A stretch of DNA of 6,573 nt from Thermoplasmata archaeon (GTDB taxonomy: Archaea; Thermoplasmatota; Thermoplasmata; Thermoplasmatales; Thermoplasmataceae): NCBI GenBank assembly GCA_021790415.1, contig JAJYDZ010000100.1, positions 1-6,573 of the forward strand, written 5' to 3'. The position numbers were made by a program, and so were the translations under genes. Positions 4,157 through 6,573 of the stretch are shown here, piece after piece; the stretch's first letter is position 1; the number at the start of each line of letters is the position of its first letter. The notes beneath the pieces are model-generated. The model worked only from the letters and a program-made list of their open reading frames with translations. It ran no database searches and had not been told where the DNA came from.

Positions 4157-6064
4157 GTGAAATTGCATATAGAAGGAGTCCAAACAATTAATGATTCGTC
4201 TTTTGAATTTCCCGATGCTGGACTTGCTTTGATATACGGGGATAACGCTGTGGGCAAATCCTCTATAATTAGAGCAATTGCTGCAGCTATCTCATATGAT
4301 GCTTCCAATAAAGATACCAGAATCTCAGAAGAACAGAAGCTGCTTGGCATACTTCAGGATGGTAGTAAAGGCAACTTCGGGTTGATCAGTGTAGGCCTTG
4401 ATGAAGCCCGAATAAACATAAGCGGCAACCTGATCAATGAAACAGCGCTCATTTCAAGAAATGGAAAGTTCAAGGGCTCCAATCCTAGGTTTGTAATAAC
4501 GAATGTATTGAGTGATGTAAGTTGGATAATGCGTATTTTAACTCATACGACATCCGTGAAAGTAAGTGATTATCTTAAAGACTTCAATAATATGATCAGG
4601 AGATACGAGGACGTTATAGACGGCGTCACAGAAACTAAAAAAGATTTGTTTCAAAAAATTCAGGAGCTCAACAGAATGATTAAAGAATCGGCTGATTCTC
4701 AAAAAAAGATTAAAGAAAAACGAAAATTACTAGAAGAAGCTAAACAAGAACTAAAGGCCATACAAGAGAAAATCAGTGAAGAGGCAAAAAATGACCCAAA
4801 TAGGGAAGAGCGGATATCAGAGATAAACAGTCAAATAAAAGAAATGGAGAAATTAATTAATAAATCAAACAATATAATAGTAGAATATGAAAAACAGATT
4901 AGGAATTATAATGGCAGAATTGAGCAGACAAATGAACAGATTAAGCAATTGGAGCAGAAGCTCAGAGAATCCAGGGAAACCGTTGAAGAGTATGAAAAGG
5001 CGGACATAGACTCGATTCCAGAGATCGAGGCAAAGATCAACTCTCTAAAGGATAAAAGATCTAAGGAGCAAATTCTTTATGATATTCTTAAGCGTACTCA
5101 TTCAATGCTTGTAAAGGAGCATTCTGGGGAAGTAGTTTGTCCGCTTTGTGGTTCCAATAAAATAAACCCAGCCGAGGTTGAGAGAATAGCTAATGAAAAA
5201 GATGGGACAATAAGGGGATTTGACTCTCAGATCTCATTGCTTTCAAGAAAGGCAGGTGATTTGAATGAAATACTAAAGAGGAAAAAAGAGCTATCTCAGA
5301 GTATTTCTGGGTTAGAACAAAATATCCTCAGGAATAAAGATGACTTAAGAAATTACCAACGGGACTTAGATTACGCTTTAACCCAGCTACAGTCAGAAGA
5401 AATCAAAAAGTCAGAATTGAGTAGGCAGAGGGATAACCTCCAGCTAGCTATTTCTGCTGGCAACAGAGACTATTCAGAAAGACTCAAATCACTCCAGAGC
5501 CAGATAAAAATTTTTGAAACCGATATAAAAGATTTGGAAATGGGTAAAAAATATTCACAAATAAACATCTTCGGAACAAATTATCCTGTAGAAACAAAAA
5601 CTATTGATATTTTTGACAAAGGTGTAATGAACTCATTATCAGACATAGAAGACCATTTTCAAAAACTAAAAGAATCGGAACAAACAAAGCTTAAGGACGA
5701 GTTTAACAAGAATATAAAGAAAATATTGAAAGAAATGTCTTTCGACCTTGATATTTATGTGGACAATAATTTTAACATTCTCGCTAGGAAGAAAACTGTA
5801 GATAGTTTTGAAATACTTGAGACACAAAATCTTAGCAGATCAGAACAAGCGACTATTGCTCTAACGTTGCAGTTAGCGCTTGCACAAGGTTATTCTCCAG
5901 AAATACCTATAATACTCTGCGATGGAATTTATGAGTTCTTCGATGAAGAAAGACGAAAAAGAATACTTTTATACGCTGATGAATTTGGAAAGAGAAACAA
6001 CAAAGTAATTATAATGACTGTGGTGAAGGAGGGGGTCAATCACCCCACGGTGGGGTTGACATGA
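4157..6064 (+). CDS. Rad50/SMC-like coiled-coil ATPase with zinc hook
   Basis: A 635-residue protein with split ABC-ATPase head halves at its ends. The N-terminus begins with strand MKLHIEGVQ and has Walker A GDNAVGKSS at 28-36. A long Glu/Lys/Gln-rich coiled coil covers about 150-322. The hook CPLCG (C328, C331) lies at the centre, and a second coil runs from about 345 to 460. The C-terminal head half has signature LSRSEQATIALTLQLAL from 559, Walker B IPIILCD at 583-589, a D-loop-like EFFDEERRKRIL, and a final strand KVIIMTV. The two coil arms appear unequal. The Walker B aspartate D589 is followed by Gly, not the usual catalytic Glu; E593 may substitute or hydrolysis may be slow. Proteins of this type dimerise through the zinc hook and act on DNA ends or clamp DNA. 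Length and layout resemble DndD of phosphorothioation systems as much as Rad50 (usually longer, and paired with Mre11, absent here). The start is GTG. The stop overlaps the next ATG by four bases. Confidence 0.88.
   Translation: MKLHIEGVQTINDSSFEFPDAGLALIYGDNAVGKSSIIRAIAAAISYDASNKDTRISEEQKLLGILQDGSKGNFGLISVGLDEARINISGNLINETALISRNGKFKGSNPRFVITNVLSDVSWIMRILTHTTSVKVSDYLKDFNNMIRRYEDVIDGVTETKKDLFQKIQELNRMIKESADSQKKIKEKRKLLEEAKQELKAIQEKISEEAKNDPNREERISEINSQIKEMEKLINKSNNIIVEYEKQIRNYNGRIEQTNEQIKQLEQKLRESRETVEEYEKADIDSIPEIEAKINSLKDKRSKEQILYDILKRTHSMLVKEHSGEVVCPLCGSNKINPAEVERIANEKDGTIRGFDSQISLLSRKAGDLNEILKRKKELSQSISGLEQNILRNKDDLRNYQRDLDYALTQLQSEEIKKSELSRQRDNLQLAISAGNRDYSERLKSLQSQIKIFETDIKDLEMGKKYSQINIFGTNYPVETKTIDIFDKGVMNSLSDIEDHFQKLKESEQTKLKDEFNKNIKKILKEMSFDLDIYVDNNFNILARKKTVDSFEILETQNLSRSEQATIALTLQLALAQGYSPEIPIILCDGIYEFFDEERRKRILLYADEFGKRNNKVIIMTVVKEGVNHPTVGLT
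6022..6060 (+). promoter_or_regulatory. Ribosome binding site followed by a hairpin abutting the next start codon
   Basis: Purine-rich GGTGAAGGAGG (6022-6032) is too far (28 bases) from the ATG at 6061 to act normally. The gap holds an inverted repeat: GTCAA (6035-6039) pairs with TTGAC (6056-6060), and CCCCA (6043-6047) pairs with TGGGG (6051-6055), with loop CGG and bulge TCA. Folding would bring the ribosome binding site within a few bases of the ATG. The stem lies in the last codons of the Rad50-like gene. Confidence 0.5.
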
Positions 6065-6573
6065 TTTGTAAGATATGCCGGACTACAAACTTTGATGTTT
6101 CAGGGTCAATATGCCCCCACTGCTCAATAGGCATTGAAGCTTTGGAGTTGCTCATCGAAGACCTTCGGAGATATCTTTCTTCTGCAGATTCAGAGAGACT
6201 GCCAGATTACTACTCCAACAATCTACCTTATTTTGTTTCTAACTTGTCAGTCTACAATCGTTATGTAAGCGTGAAAAACTTGGTGCAGGAGGTAGCTATG
6301 GTATACCTATCCATCGGTTCAGACGAAAAAATATTCAGACAGGACCTAGAGAATGCAGAACCATTAAAAATAGAGAAGATAGTAAAGACGTTAGCACAAA
6401 ACGAGTTGATCTCCATTGAATATGACCCTTCCCACGATGACTTTCTGATCGTGCCTATGAATAAGGTGTCAATTTCCACGCACGTCTTAACTAATTTCGG
6501 GTTAGAGGGAAATGGCTTTTCCAATTATTTCAATTCTTTGTTGTTATTCTCCATGTTGATATTAGTAAGAGAC
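6061..6573 (+). CDS. Second zinc-ribbon protein with winged-helix-like region (3' end outside window)
   Basis: The frame is open from ATG 6061 to the right edge (171 residues, no stop), so the protein is longer. The N-terminus carries a four-cysteine zinc ribbon, C3-x2-C6 and C18-x2-C21, followed directly by a helix EALELLIEDLRRYLSS. Residues about 72-132 look like a winged helix: VKNLVQEVAMVYLSIG, EKIFRQDLENA, LKIEKIVKTLAQNELI, then the hairpin SIEYDPSHDDFLIVP. The order of parts and the spacing after the cysteines match the first operon protein (encoded from 1965), suggesting distant paralogs that act as a pair or at different steps. The start overlaps the Rad50-like stop (ATGA), so expression is probably coupled to it. 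No family is recognised; a nucleic-acid-binding or adaptor role is inferred from the zinc ribbon and winged helix. Confidence 0.75.
   Translation, partial: MICKICRTTNFDVSGSICPHCSIGIEALELLIEDLRRYLSSADSERLPDYYSNNLPYFVSNLSVYNRYVSVKNLVQEVAMVYLSIGSDEKIFRQDLENAEPLKIEKIVKTLAQNELISIEYDPSHDDFLIVPMNKVSISTHVLTNFGLEGNGFSNYFNSLLLFSMLILVRD

Noticed and set aside
4157..6064. Canonical Rad50 of the Mre11-Rad50-HerA-NurA repair operon
   Set aside because: At 635 residues it is short for Rad50, the Walker B lacks D-E, and no Mre11, HerA or NurA gene is present.

Overview
The window looks like an accessory island inserted next to a tRNA gene in an AT-rich euryarchaeon, most likely of the Thermoplasmata (Thermoplasmatales-like). 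Evidence for an archaeon is a tRNA-Pro with no encoded CCA end, a DtxR-type regulator, TATA-like boxes about 26-30 bases upstream of first genes that lack ribosome binding sites, and GGAGG/GGTGA sites in front of the internal operon genes. The assignment to Thermoplasmata is an impression from protein style and base composition, not a proof.

Layout. Bases 1-306 (minus strand) hold the N-terminal 102 residues of a DtxR/MntR-family metal-dependent repressor, cut by the window edge. Bases 395-467 (plus) encode tRNA-Pro with anticodon CGG, preceded by its own TATA-like box. Bases 468-1101 have no intact gene. They contain two overlapping 59-codon open stretches on the minus strand in different frames (735-1066), which look like one decayed gene with a frameshift, and a pair of perfect 18-bp palindromes lying one base apart (729-746 and 748-765). 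Bases 1102-1887 (minus) encode a PAPS-reductase/DndC-like PP-loop protein with extra cysteines. A 77-bp divergent promoter region follows.

From 1965 to the right edge runs a tightly packed plus-strand operon of at least six genes: a zinc-ribbon protein with a probable C-terminal winged helix; a short single-domain AAA+ ATPase; an unrecognised 149-residue protein; a 49-residue helical protein; a 635-residue Rad50/SMC-like ATPase with a CPLC zinc hook; and the start of a second zinc-ribbon/winged-helix-like protein built like the first. Gene junctions are +19, -1, -4, +12 and -4 bases, so co-transcription and translational coupling are very likely.

How they may work together (inference). A PP-loop sulfur-chemistry enzyme beside a zinc-hook SMC-like ATPase recalls the DndC/DndD pair of DNA phosphorothioation systems. 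The AAA+ motor, the two matched zinc-ribbon proteins and the two small proteins do not fit the standard Dnd gene set as I know it. The best reading is an undescribed or little-described DNA-modifying or DNA-sensing defence-like module integrated beside tRNA-Pro. No DndA, DndB, nuclease, integrase or methylase is visible in the window, so the module may continue to the right.
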